From Moorena sp. SIOASIH (GTDB taxonomy: Bacteria > Cyanobacteriota > Cyanobacteriia > Cyanobacteriales > Coleofasciculaceae): 64,000 bases of DNA. Below the pieces are notes generated by a model. The model saw nothing but the letters and a program-made list of their open reading frames with translations. It did not search any database and was not told the origin of the DNA. Positions 1 to 8,771 of the stretch are shown here, in pieces. The stretch covers positions 744,001 through 808,000 of the forward strand of contig NZ_JAAHIH010000003.1 of the NCBI RefSeq assembly GCF_010671925.1, in the 5' to 3' direction. Position numbers and translations under genes: made by a program. Each line of letters starts with the position of its first letter. Within the stretch, counting starts at the first letter, position 1.

Positions 1-549
1 GGGCCATCCAGGTCTGGCAAAAGCGAGTGGGCAGAAACCCTCGCGATGCAGACTGGCAAATCGGTAATATACGTCGCTACTGCCACAACCAACCCGGATG
101 ATCCAGAGTGGCTTGCCCGGATTGAAAAACATCAGCAGCGACGCCCCAGTTCATGGACAACCCTTTTGGTACCACTGGACTTGGCAGCAACAATTACCAA
201 ATATTCTGACATCAATCACTGCCTGTTAGTAGATTCTCTAGGAACCTGGGTTGCCAATTGCCTAGAACAGGATGATACCGTTTGGCACCAAACGTTACAA
301 AGCTTATGGAATAGTTTGACCCAGGTTAAAGGTTCTGTAATTTTTGTTGCAGAAGAGGCTGGCTGGGGAGTGATTCCAGCTTATCCTATGGGTAGGGCGT
401 TTCGCGATCGCTTGGGAAATGTGGTGCGTTATTTGGGGCACTTGGCTAATCCAGTCTACTTAGTCACCGGTGGTCATGTGCTTAATCTCAGTACTCTGGG
501 TCAACCATTACCCTATAATGGTAATGTTGGCCAATCACCTCAAACCTAA
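1..549 (+). CDS. cobU: Adenosylcobinamide kinase / guanylyltransferase, 5' end cut by window
   Basis: This is the 3' part of a CobU/CobP-type enzyme, which phosphorylates adenosylcobinamide and then transfers GMP to it in the late, lower-ligand steps of cobalamin synthesis. The frame is open from base 1 and begins with the Walker A motif GPSRSGKS, so only a handful of N-terminal residues lie outside the window; the ATG at 46 is internal. Other family features are the central HCLLVDSLGTWVANCL segment and the VYLVTGG-like strand near the end. About 182 codons are visible, close to full family length. A second cobalamin gene, cobB, lies at 60.4 kb but is not in an operon with this one. The family call is confident. 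Confidence 0.9.
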   Translation, partial: GPSRSGKSEWAETLAMQTGKSVIYVATATTNPDDPEWLARIEKHQQRRPSSWTTLLVPLDLAATITKYSDINHCLLVDSLGTWVANCLEQDDTVWHQTLQSLWNSLTQVKGSVIFVAEEAGWGVIPAYPMGRAFRDRLGNVVRYLGHLANPVYLVTGGHVLNLSTLGQPLPYNGNVGQSPQT

Positions 550-628
550 TCCAATCCATGGCAAGAGGGGGAAGAGACCAGCAGTGGGGATTAAAAATAA
601 CTCCTAACAAATAACTACTAACAAAGCC

Positions 629-1060
629 ATGGCATCTGAACAACAAGTCAAACGCTATCTCACCTACTGGTTCCAGTTAGGCAAAAAAGTTGTGATGCAT
701 AATGGTTTTTTAGCTATGCAGCCACAATCAGTCACAAATGGCAAGCACTACAGCCAAGAATTTGAAACGATTTGGCAGCTAGTCATTTCACCAGAGACTG
801 GTGATTGTTACCTGGAAGGAACTGAGGAAGCAATTGCGGATTTATTAACACCCAAGTGGGATATACTGCCTTGTTCCCGTTGTGATATGCCTGTACCCAT
901 TAAAACCGCTGGCATACCACCAACCTGTTGTCCCTGTTTTGATCTACCCACATGGCCCAACACAGAATTGCCAGCACCACGAGATCCAGTGTGTAGTCAA
1001 ACCAAACTAAGAGGGATTTGCGATCGCTTAAACAAAATTACTGAGAATGGAAACAAATAA
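629..1060 (+). CDS. Conserved hypothetical Cys-rich protein
   Basis: A 143-residue soluble protein that I do not recognise. The N-terminal half is mixed alpha/beta, with aromatic residues (YLTYWFQLGKK). Around residues 85-105 lie paired cysteines, PCSRC and CCPC, spaced like a possible zinc or metal knuckle. It starts 80 bp after cobU on the same strand, so cotranscription is possible. No signal peptide or membrane helix is visible. Base composition matches the neighbours, and an uninterrupted frame with a HIP1-like GCGATCGC near the end supports a real gene. Function unknown. Confidence 0.6.
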   Translation: MASEQQVKRYLTYWFQLGKKVVMHNGFLAMQPQSVTNGKHYSQEFETIWQLVISPETGDCYLEGTEEAIADLLTPKWDILPCSRCDMPVPIKTAGIPPTCCPCFDLPTWPNTELPAPRDPVCSQTKLRGICDRLNKITENGNK

Positions 1061-1196
1061 AATACCAGTTTTTAGCTTGTAGGGTTGCCAAAAAAAAGTT
1101 TGGTTATTTTGATAATTGCTAGATAGAAGACTTTGATTTAATTGTGTGATTTAATCAAAGTGAAAGATTTCACTAAAAGCGATTAGTTTAATTGCC

Positions 1197-1227
1197 GCAT
1201 ATGGGGCAGATAAACTCCCCCATATGC
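1197..1227. terminator. Hairpin between convergent genes, possible terminator
   Basis: Perfect 10-bp inverted repeat GCATATGGGG / CCCCATATGC with an 11-nt loop, lying between the convergent hypothetical gene (ends 1060) and the di-heme cytochrome (ends 1252). There is no clear T-tract on either side, so termination is inferred from position only. Confidence 0.45.
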
Positions 1228-1251
1228 TAGTGCTTTAGAAAGTTGAGGAGA

Positions 1252-2700
1252 TCACAGAGTTTTCAGATACTCAATCAAGGCTTTCTTATCCTGTTCAGGT
1301 AAATCAGTTCCATAAAGATGTCCTTGGTTACCGTTAGCTATAACACTAGTATCGTATCTGAAACCCTCCTTCTCAGCGTTGGCTCCCTCCGAGACAAAGC
1401 CGACTTTTTCCGGATCATAGACATCATATCCCCGGTAAAATACCTTCGTCCGGTTCTCAGGAGTTTCTAGTAGGTTTGTTAGGTTAGGCACCGAACCATT
1501 ATGGAGATAAGGAGCTCTGAGCCAAAGTCCATCAAGGGCTACTGCCACATAACCATTAGTCTTACGCAGGTAGTCAAAGTCCCATTCATAGCCTTCAGCG
1601 TACTCATTATAAGCATCAGCTGCTTCCTGAGTCCACATATCTAAGCGGTTGCGGTCAGTACCAATCTCATCGATCTCAATAACAGTTCCTGTCCGTTCTC
1701 CACCAAAAGCATGGCAGGATGCACAGGTATTGGTAAAAATCTCACTACCTTTTGCTGCCAATGTCTGATTAACCTCAAAAGGATATGGGGGAGGAGGTAA
1801 TTCAGTAATATAATCTTCTACCCGCTTTAAACCTTCGATATTAATCGACTTCCTAGTAGCACCATCACCGATTGCCCCAGTCTGGATGGTTTCCCTCAGT
1901 GACGTTTCTAAGCCATCCCAATGATAGGCAAATCCTTCATGCATCTTTTGATTCCAAATCGACATCATGTCGGAGTTGTCAACAGAATCATCTAGAGGTT
2001 GCTCTAAGTATCTAAACTTGCCAGGGTTGAATGGAGAGATCCGACCAGGTCCCCAGTCGGGACGGGAATCCATCCACGCATATCCTTCCCCAAGTTCGAG
2101 AATTGATTTCCTAGTTTGAGGAATAATTACATAGCGATAAAGTAGTTTATCAAACCAAGAAAGTTCATAATTGTATCCAATTTCTCCAAGAATATAGTCG
2201 GCTGTAAATCGTGGATCATTGGCACAAGCTTGCAGAAATCGGAGGTAGCCTTGAGAATCAAACTTACTTGACGGTCCTCCTAAAATAATGGTAGGTTTAT
2301 CTTTAGGATTTTCGCGAAATGTAGCAGTATGACAGGAAGCACAGGTTAGGCCCTGACGGGGAAAACCAATAGTTTTTTTAGAAAAGCCAATGGGCAATTC
2401 TTTCCCCTCTTCCCAGGTAATTCCCAAAGACGTATAACCACCCGGTCTTGGTAGTTGATCGGGAAATATCCGGGGAAGCACCAGCCAAATTAAATACGGT
2501 ACACCTTCAGCCTTTTCTGTGCCAATGGAACCATACTTGAAGTGTTCTTCTGGCGACTCATAATCGTAATAGGTGGGAGGATTGGGGTCTTCTCGAAATA
2601 GGTTGTACCATCCCACGTAGGCTACAACTCCAGCCAGCAAGAAAATACTAATCACAATCGTTATTAGTATTTTCCCTAATTTCGTCTTCACCATTTCCAT
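1252..2700 (-). CDS. Membrane-anchored di-heme c-type cytochrome (paralog 1)
   Basis: A 482-residue protein with one N-terminal membrane anchor (about residues 9-29) and a periplasmic-side domain with two c-heme sites, CASCH at about 120-124 and 326-330. A proline-rich LPPPPYP segment precedes heme 2, and APYLHNGSVPNL at about 396-407 is a C-terminal signature that I associate with the cytochrome c peroxidase / RoxA-like superfamily. Such proteins reduce peroxides or oxygenate hydrophobic polymers; which applies here cannot be read from sequence. It is about 50% identical by eye to the gene at 3279-4745 and forms a same-strand trio with it and the small membrane protein between them. Close to an oxygenase island, a role in lipid or peroxide redox chemistry is inferred. 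Confidence 0.8.
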   Translation of the reverse strand: MEMVKTKLGKILITIVISIFLLAGVVAYVGWYNLFREDPNPPTYYDYESPEEHFKYGSIGTEKAEGVPYLIWLVLPRIFPDQLPRPGGYTSLGITWEEGKELPIGFSKKTIGFPRQGLTCASCHTATFRENPKDKPTIILGGPSSKFDSQGYLRFLQACANDPRFTADYILGEIGYNYELSWFDKLLYRYVIIPQTRKSILELGEGYAWMDSRPDWGPGRISPFNPGKFRYLEQPLDDSVDNSDMMSIWNQKMHEGFAYHWDGLETSLRETIQTGAIGDGATRKSINIEGLKRVEDYITELPPPPYPFEVNQTLAAKGSEIFTNTCASCHAFGGERTGTVIEIDEIGTDRNRLDMWTQEAADAYNEYAEGYEWDFDYLRKTNGYVAVALDGLWLRAPYLHNGSVPNLTNLLETPENRTKVFYRGYDVYDPEKVGFVSEGANAEKEGFRYDTSVIANGNQGHLYGTDLPEQDKKALIEYLKTL

Positions 2701-2775
2701 AACGTTATTTTTCTCCCTACTGCTAGATAGTGCTGAGTGCAGTGCTAGGTGATAAGTATCACTATTTACGAAAAG

Positions 2776-3204
2776 TTAGGAGAATCCCTTGGCTATTTTT
2801 GAAATAAGGGGTTGTCCAGTTTGCAGGGCAAGGAATAATAGAATTCCTTGGATAACTGCGAAGAAAAGGTCAACCAAAGCGATACTCAGAAATCCTAGAT
2901 CTTGACCAAATAACAAGACAGCGGTTATAAAAAACGTAGCTCCACCACCTCGTGTGACCAATATCGACATCCAAGCTGTTGCTTTATAGCGATAGGGATC
3001 CATGGCACCAGGAATGTATAAAATACTGATTTCCAGCAACAGCAATCCTGCAGCACGTACCCAGATAATCGGCACTGGGATTTGCATTTTTAATAACGAA
3101 AGCATGACTTCTGGGAAGAAGCATAAGGGAATGACAAAAAACACCACATTGATAATGATGCCAAGCCATACCACACGACCAAACCATTTAGCGTAAGCGT
3201 TCAT
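2776..3204 (-). CDS. Small four-helix membrane protein of the cytochrome trio
   Basis: A 142-residue very hydrophobic protein with four predicted membrane spans (about residues 10-32, 45-65, 75-100 and 105-130) and short loops. It lies between two paralogous di-heme cytochromes on the same strand, 75 bp from each, so the three are very likely one operon. I do not recognise a named family, and no heme or metal ligand motif is evident. By context it could be a membrane partner or quinone-side anchor for the cytochromes; this is inference. ORFs on the other frames and strand here are shadows. Confidence 0.7.
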   Translation of the reverse strand: MNAYAKWFGRVVWLGIIINVVFFVIPLCFFPEVMLSLLKMQIPVPIIWVRAAGLLLLEISILYIPGAMDPYRYKATAWMSILVTRGGGATFFITAVLLFGQDLGFLSIALVDLFFAVIQGILLFLALQTGQPLISKIAKGFS

Positions 3205-3278
3205 TGAACCTCTTTGTTGAATCTATTTGTTGTCAAAAATTTTGTTTTACACAAAAAAATGTGTCCAGTTATCCCTTA

Positions 3279-4745
3279 TTAAAGGGTCTTCATGTACTCC
3301 ACTAAGGCATCTTTGGCTTCTGGAGATAGGTCAGTTCCATACAGGTGACCACTCTTGAAATTGCCAGGAATTTCTGTATCAATCTTAAAGAATTCCTTGG
3401 TATTATCCTCGGCTACATCGGAAACAAAACCAACCTTTTCCTGATCGAAAACATCATCACCCCGATAGAATTCTTTGGGTCGGTTTTCGGGGGTTTCCAA
3501 CAAGTCTCTGAGAGTTGGTACTGAACCATTGTGTAAATAGGGAGCTCTTAGCCAAATTCCATCTAGGGGCACATTGGCATAGCCATTGGTCTTGCGGAAA
3601 TGTTTGAAACGCCTTGGTGTGCCTACAAAGAGGGTATTTTGGTTAGAAAGCAGTTCATAGGTGTAGGAATCCAGACGATATCGGTCTGTACCAATTTCTT
3701 CAATAGGTGTTACCTTGCCAACCTTTGAACCACCAAAAGCATGGCAGCTGGCGCAGTTGTTTTGATAAATTGGCTTACCCACTGCTGCCAAATTCTGGTT
3801 AATCTCATAGGGATAGGGCGGGGGTGGTAATTCCCACAGCCAATCAGCAACCCGTTGAATCCCATCCAAATCTACGGTGGTTGGTGTCACCCCTGCACCC
3901 AAAGCAGCGCTCAGGTTCCGCTCATCCACCGAGTCGTTATCACCATCCCAGTGCAACTGCAAACCCTCACGAGGCTTCTGATTCCAGATCGAGGGAAAAT
4001 CTGCACCACCAATCAGTTCATCAGGGTCTAACTGATCCATCGGGAAGCGAAATTGCAGGGATTTATAGGGATTAAAAGTATCCACCCGCCCGGGACCGCG
4101 ATCAGGTTGGTTATTTAAAAAGGCGAGTAGGCTACCCTGAGCCATTAAAGCATCCCGAGTCTGGGGAATAACCAGGTAGCGATAAATCAATTTCTGGATC
4201 GGGTTGAACTTTTCCCCTTGGGCTGCAATCTCTGCCAAAATCCGGTTAGCGTTGAATCGTGGATCAAATGCTACTTCGGAGATTAACTTGATGTAGCCCG
4301 ATAGATCGACCGTATTGGAAGGCATGGTGGTGATTACCCGGGGTGTACTATCGCGGGTATCTCGCAGTGTACCAGCATGGCAAACTGCACAATTTAAACC
4401 AACACGGTCAACGAACATCCGACGCTTTGAAAAGCCAATGGGTCTGTCTTGCCCTGGTTCATAGATAAAGCCTAATGAAGCATAACCCTCACCGGGTAGC
4501 TTATCTGGAAAAATTGCTGGCAGTACTTTCCAGATCCAGTAGGGAACTCCATTCACTGGCTCGCTGCCGATGGAACCATACTTAAAGTGGTCGTTAATAT
4601 CTGCATATCTAACTGGGGAGTTGGATATCAACGGCCAAGCGATGACTAGGGTGATGACCAGTACAACTCCGATAATAAGAAGCCAAAACCGCTTTAAGCT
4701 TTTTAAAGCACCCTTGAGTAGGGTTGGGTTTTCTGATTCACTCAT
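3279..4745 (-). CDS. Membrane-anchored di-heme c-type cytochrome (paralog 2)
   Basis: A 488-residue paralog of the 1252-2700 product and the first gene of the trio. One N-terminal membrane helix lies at about residues 19-39, with basic residues before it. Heme sites are CAVCH at about 119-123 and CASCH at about 331-335. Shared blocks include HFKYGSIG, IGFSK, YRYLVIPQTR, PSIWNQK, LPPPPYP, FRKTNGY and APYLHNGSVP. Both copies keep all blocks, so neither is decaying. Family knowledge points to di-heme cytochrome c peroxidase / RoxA-like proteins; substrate unknown. The TnpB element inserts just upstream, about 150 bp from the start codon, and could have altered the promoter. Confidence 0.8.
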   Translation of the reverse strand: MSESENPTLLKGALKSLKRFWLLIIGVVLVITLVIAWPLISNSPVRYADINDHFKYGSIGSEPVNGVPYWIWKVLPAIFPDKLPGEGYASLGFIYEPGQDRPIGFSKRRMFVDRVGLNCAVCHAGTLRDTRDSTPRVITTMPSNTVDLSGYIKLISEVAFDPRFNANRILAEIAAQGEKFNPIQKLIYRYLVIPQTRDALMAQGSLLAFLNNQPDRGPGRVDTFNPYKSLQFRFPMDQLDPDELIGGADFPSIWNQKPREGLQLHWDGDNDSVDERNLSAALGAGVTPTTVDLDGIQRVADWLWELPPPPYPYEINQNLAAVGKPIYQNNCASCHAFGGSKVGKVTPIEEIGTDRYRLDSYTYELLSNQNTLFVGTPRRFKHFRKTNGYANVPLDGIWLRAPYLHNGSVPTLRDLLETPENRPKEFYRGDDVFDQEKVGFVSDVAEDNTKEFFKIDTEIPGNFKSGHLYGTDLSPEAKDALVEYMKTL

Positions 4746-4880
4746 AAGTTTCTTAGCTGTGATCTATAAAATAGTGCGTCAGTGTTCAGTGCTCAGTCCT
4801 CAATAAATCAGGACTTACCCTTGTATCCAAAAATGAACGCCATTTGTAGGGGTACACAGCCGTGCCCCCTCAACCTATGT

Positions 4881-5040
4881 ACCTTGACACTCCCCGGCCT
4901 AAAGGCGCGGGGATTCTTGCTTCATAGACCCGGCTTGCTCAACCTGGTCGGAACCAAGAACAGTAGAGGCCAAATCTCCGCAAGCGTTCGGATCAATGAT
5001 CCAAGTTCCGACATGCCCTGCCGTACTTAAAGCTCTTTCG
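4881..5040 (-). ncRNA. Predicted TnpB guide (omega) RNA scaffold
   Basis: In this family the guide RNA is made from the 3' end of tnpB through the right end, with the guide taken from the flanking DNA. Here that is the stretch overlapping the last codons and the GC-rich hairpin at about 4889-4911. A homologous piece without tnpB occurs at 13288-13385. The extent is estimated by family analogy. Confidence 0.45.
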
Positions 5041-6110
5041 AGGATGTTTATTGCAGCGTTGTGGTCTCTATCTAATTGGCAACCACATTTGCAGGTGTGA
5101 GTCCTAGTCGATAAGGACTTTTTCACTACCTCGCTACACTGGGAACAATTTTGGCTTGTGTAGGCAGGGTTAACTGCAACAGTGCTCCTGCCGAACTTAG
5201 TACCAAAATGCTCCAACCATTTCCGAAATTGATACCAACCTGCATCATTAATAGACTTAGCAAGACAGTGGTTTTTAACCAAATTTTTTACCCTTAAATC
5301 TTCGTAGGCGACCAAGTCATTAGATTGGATTACGCAACGCGCCAGTCTCTTGGCGTGTTCTTCACGCTGCCTACTTATTTTAAGGTGTGCTCTGCCTAGT
5401 TTATTAATAGCTTTACTACGGTTGGATGAGCCTTTCTTTTTCCGAAAAAATCGACGTTGATAAAACTTTAAGCGTTTTTCACCTGTTCGATAAAAACGAG
5501 GGTTAGGTTCGACATTCCCATCAGAATCTGTATAAAAGTTCTTTAGCCCAACATCTAGGCCAACAGTATTTCCAGTTGGTTTTAGTTTTTCGTTAATTTC
5601 AACTGAAACACAGAACTGAACATAGTACCCGTCAGCTCGTCGGACTATCCGAACCCGCTTAATTTGCTTCTTATCGAAGCGCCATACATGCCATTTACCT
5701 TTGAGTTTGAGTTTTCCGATACCCTTTTTATCGCTAAATATGATCGACTTATTGTCGGGGGATAACTTCCAACCAGACTGCTTATACTCAACTGAGCGAC
5801 AGTGCTTCTGGAACTTAGGAAAGCCCTTTTTGCCAGGTACTTTTTTCTGGCAATTGTCGTAGAAACGGGCGATTGATGACCATGCCCTCTCAGCAGCCGC
5901 TTGACGGGCAGTAGAGTTCAGTTCATTAGCAAATGAGAATTGTTTAGCCAAGACCTTGCAGTATTTGCTAAGGTCATACTTTCCCGTTCCTTTGTTGTCC
6001 ATCCATAGCCTGATGCAGCTATTGCGGATAAATCTAACCGTCCGAATAGCCTCATCAATGGCTTGGTATTGGTGCTTTTTGCCGTAGGCTTTGAACTCAA
6101 TTATGATCAT
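4899..6110 (-). CDS. tnpB: RNA-guided endonuclease TnpB
   Basis: A 403-residue OrfB/TnpB protein. All three RuvC-type acidic residues are in place: D186 in GLDVGLK, E270 in AYEDL and D349 in DRDHNAA. The C-terminal zinc ribbon is complete, with C322/C325 and C340/C342/C344. The family makes RNA-guided DNA cuts next to a transposon-associated motif and helps retain the element. The C-terminus QESPRL is encoded inside the right-end hairpin region, as expected where the guide RNA overlaps the gene's 3' end. No truncation is seen, so it is potentially active. It sits between the cytochrome trio and the OYE gene, all on the minus strand. Confidence 0.93.
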   Translation of the reverse strand: MIIIEFKAYGKKHQYQAIDEAIRTVRFIRNSCIRLWMDNKGTGKYDLSKYCKVLAKQFSFANELNSTARQAAAERAWSSIARFYDNCQKKVPGKKGFPKFQKHCRSVEYKQSGWKLSPDNKSIIFSDKKGIGKLKLKGKWHVWRFDKKQIKRVRIVRRADGYYVQFCVSVEINEKLKPTGNTVGLDVGLKNFYTDSDGNVEPNPRFYRTGEKRLKFYQRRFFRKKKGSSNRSKAINKLGRAHLKISRQREEHAKRLARCVIQSNDLVAYEDLRVKNLVKNHCLAKSINDAGWYQFRKWLEHFGTKFGRSTVAVNPAYTSQNCSQCSEVVKKSLSTRTHTCKCGCQLDRDHNAAINILERALSTAGHVGTWIIDPNACGDLASTVLGSDQVEQAGSMKQESPRL

Positions 6111-6189
6111 CGGATATCGACCTTCTCCGTTACTGTTTTATAGTACCACAGCCAGCGACAAAGTTTGAATTATTATCAGATATTTTCTT

Positions 6190-6320
6190 CATGGCGCGTC
6201 AAGCCGCTGAAGCGCCTTCATCCCGGAGATGAAACCTTAGAAGAGGGTCGCCTTACTACATGCATATTTAACCCTTAACTCACAGACTGCCAACTATAAA
6301 GGCGACCCTCTTCTTGCAGT
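6190..6320. other. Strongly structured intergenic segment
   Basis: Within the 327-bp gap between tnpB and the OYE gene lie a perfect 16-bp inverted repeat, AGAAGAGGGTCGCCTT (6239-6254) with its complement at 6299-6314 (44-nt loop), and a smaller hairpin (GGCGC...GCGCC, about 6194-6216). About 20 bp on, a CCGG...CGGGG-type element recalls TnpB right ends. It may be the left end of the TnpB element, a terminator for the OYE gene, or a small RNA. Confidence 0.45.
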
Positions 6321-6437
6321 AACTTCTGACCCGGTCTAAAGACACGGGGCTTTCGGCTTGGGGGATTTTTGTAAAGAAACATTTCTGTTTCTTAGAAGAG
6401 GTTTTTATTCTTCGTTGTTGACAAAGATAATCAAGAA

Positions 6438-7862
6438 TTAGGAGAATGGCGGTGGGTCAAATACAGTCATCACCTGTTTAATCATTTTGTCGTGGTCGTC
6501 ATTATATCGGCGCACATCGTAGCAGCCTAGAGGGTTTTGTAGGGCATTGAACAAGCACCTGTTGCAGTAGGTGCAGGGTCGGTCTGGCAGGTCTTTTCCT
6601 TGCTGAAACTGCTGGACTAGGTCATTATTAGCAACCAGAGGACGGGCGATACTAACTGCATCACAGAATCCTTCACTAATCGCCTCGCGGATGTAAGATG
6701 CTTGCTGAAAACCTCCCGTGCAGATGACTGGGATATTCACATGCTTTTTGATTTCCCTAGCATCACTGATGCTAATACCTTGGTATTTATCTAGGAGTTC
6801 TTGCATGGTTTGACTTGATACAAACTCCCGGAAGGAGTCGTCCAAGGCTTTATCCTGTACATCTTTGCCGATAATCGGCTGAGTCCGATCCTTTCTGTAA
6901 ACTCGGTTCCATAAGAACAAGAAGAGGGGAAATAGGAATCGATACCGGAACAGTAAGTAATTGCGGAAGGTATAGATACCGCTTCCGAGCATGATCTCGT
7001 ACCATCGGGATGCTTCGTCCTGGGGAAACTCACCGGGTGGGTTCAACGGGTGGGGAAATAAGCTTCCAGTGGATATATGAAGCGCATCTGCTCCAGCTTC
7101 CTCCACCCACTTGCAGATTTGGATAGAGTCTTCCAGGGTATTTCCAGGCTTGTCCCAAGGAATCACAGCATCGTTGTATTCCACTGCACTGATTTTTGCC
7201 TGGAGGTGAAAATCATTTCCTACCTCTTTGCGTATTGCCTGGATAATCTCCAGCAAGAAACGAGCTCGATTTTCCAGAGAACCGCCATACTCATCCTTGC
7301 GGTCGTTGATGCCTGAACTCAAAAATTGGGTAATCAGATAGCCATTGGCACTGTGCAGTTCTACGCCATCAAGTCCTGCCTCACGAGCTCGTCTGGCACC
7401 ATCAGCGAATGCCTGAATCATTTCCTTGATTTCCTTGCGTGTCATTGCCTGACACTCCAGCCCATGAAATGACTCAGTTTCACTGGTTGAACTAAGACCC
7501 TTATTATACAAATTCTCCACACCACCAACATCCCGCTGACGACCAGAGTGGCTCAGTTGCATCAAAAACTTACAGTCATATTCATGAACTTTCTCGCCCA
7601 CCTTGCGCCAGAAAGGAATTCGATCATCCCGGTCAATCGTGGCATAGTTAGGTAAAATTCGTCCTCGGATTTGGACGGGTGTAAAGGAAGAGACGATTGC
7701 ACCGACGCCGCCTCGGGCAAATTTCTCTTCCCAATTGATCCGTGCCTGGTTACCGGAACCATCATAGTTGTCAAATCGACCAGAGATATTAGAACGAAAG
7801 ATCCGATTCTTTAGGGTCAAGTTCCGGAACTCCAAAGGTTCAAAAATTATATCCTTTTCCAT
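6438..7862 (-). CDS. Old-yellow-enzyme / 2,4-dienoyl-CoA reductase-type flavin oxidoreductase
   Basis: An FMN-dependent TIM-barrel ene-reductase, 474 residues from the ATG at 7862; that start fits the family N-terminus (FEPLEFRNLTLKNRI), though an in-frame ATG at 7925 exists. Visible hallmarks are the substrate-binding HSANGYL pair (about H170/N173), the DEYGGSLENRARF block and a C-terminal CTYCNRC...GC cluster, which in dienoyl-CoA reductase relatives binds a 4Fe-4S centre. The C-terminal NAD(P)H domain of FadH-type enzymes is absent. An unusual strongly hydrophobic stretch, FRNYLLFRYRFLFPLFLFLW, interrupts the barrel in mid-protein and may bind membrane or lipid. It is divergent from the SDR-P450-dioxygenase genes; a role in reducing an enone oxylipin is inference. 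Confidence 0.85.
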   Translation of the reverse strand: MEKDIIFEPLEFRNLTLKNRIFRSNISGRFDNYDGSGNQARINWEEKFARGGVGAIVSSFTPVQIRGRILPNYATIDRDDRIPFWRKVGEKVHEYDCKFLMQLSHSGRQRDVGGVENLYNKGLSSTSETESFHGLECQAMTRKEIKEMIQAFADGARRAREAGLDGVELHSANGYLITQFLSSGINDRKDEYGGSLENRARFLLEIIQAIRKEVGNDFHLQAKISAVEYNDAVIPWDKPGNTLEDSIQICKWVEEAGADALHISTGSLFPHPLNPPGEFPQDEASRWYEIMLGSGIYTFRNYLLFRYRFLFPLFLFLWNRVYRKDRTQPIIGKDVQDKALDDSFREFVSSQTMQELLDKYQGISISDAREIKKHVNIPVICTGGFQQASYIREAISEGFCDAVSIARPLVANNDLVQQFQQGKDLPDRPCTYCNRCLFNALQNPLGCYDVRRYNDDHDKMIKQVMTVFDPPPFS

Positions 7863-7925
7863 TTGATTTAGTTGAATCTTGGCTTTTGTTGGAATAAAGC
7901 AAGCTACAAGCTCAATGCCTAGCAT

Positions 7926-8771
7926 TCCAGATGCTGGCCGAATATTTTTTTAGGAAAACTATTTAATGCTCTTATTGAGAGTAAATAACAATAAGGATGT
8001 CATTTGTCTTTTGTCCTTTCTATTTTGTGACGATTATTTGGTCTGATGCCCGATTCTCTGCTATGCGCTGTCCCTAGGCTAGGAATAAATTACTGTCAGT
8101 GACTATCCCCTTTGACCCCATCCCCTTGCTTTAGGTTGGGGGAGGAGTCATTGAACTATCACAAATTTGTATAAGGGCGTTTGTTCGCCAATTTTGGGTA
8201 AGTCCTGACAAAATATTGCTCCCCAGTTGGATCTTGTTAAGTCTCTCCTCGAAAAACTATAATTTCCAACACTTTCCATTATGACTTGACGACCATTGAT
8301 ATTTCAGGATTATTAAGTTTTTTAACAACAATCCGGTTTTGGAAAAGCTCCCTGTGAGGATAACTATCAAGGCAATAGAGAGATTTTTGGCAGCTGAACC
8401 ACCTACCTCAGCTAGCGCCCCCATTCTCCCTAAATTTCTCAAAAGTATGCTATACCTCAACTAGAGTCCCTCTGTGTGCTTCATTGGTTTGATTTTTCAT
8501 TGCCCTAGGATCTGGTGATCTGCTTAAAATGTAATTTAAGTTACAACTACTAGTGGATAACTATAACCTACATAGCATTTCCATTTGAGTTGTGAACATA
8601 ATCCCTTAGGGAAAGGCAAGAGGCAAGAGGCATGCATGCTAGAGGTAATCAAGTATCTAGGGATTTTTTGTAATGAAAAAACTCTAATCCTTGTTTCCAA
8701 TTCCTTTGGAAAGGCTATCGAAATAATTCTTCAAGATTTACTGGGTTAATTTTTGTAAACATACACCTCAA
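7926..8771. other. 846-bp divergent intergenic region, no gene seen
   Basis: Separates the OYE gene (minus) from the SDR (plus). No convincing ORF; the small frames are not gene-like. It is AT-rich and should hold both divergent promoters, but I could not assign boxes. A short G/A-rich repeat (GGCAAGAGGCAAGAGGC) sits at about 8615-8632. Confidence 0.5.

Larger units (their letters stand above)
4881..6125 (-). mobile_element. TnpB-only IS605/IS1341-type element
   Basis: The element holds one tnpB gene and a right end with the hairpin CTCCCCGGCCTAAAGGCGCGGGG near 4889-4911, typical of this group in cyanobacteria. No tnpA (Y1 or serine transposase) is present, so movement would need help in trans. 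The right boundary (about 4881) is set by the conserved TTGACACTCCCC end. The left boundary is uncertain; the structured stretch at 6190-6320 could be part of the left end. Confidence 0.65.

Noticed and set aside
8257..8460. 67-residue minus-strand ORF in the OYE-SDR gap
   Set aside because: No ribosome site or conserved motif and an unlikely composition; treated as chance.
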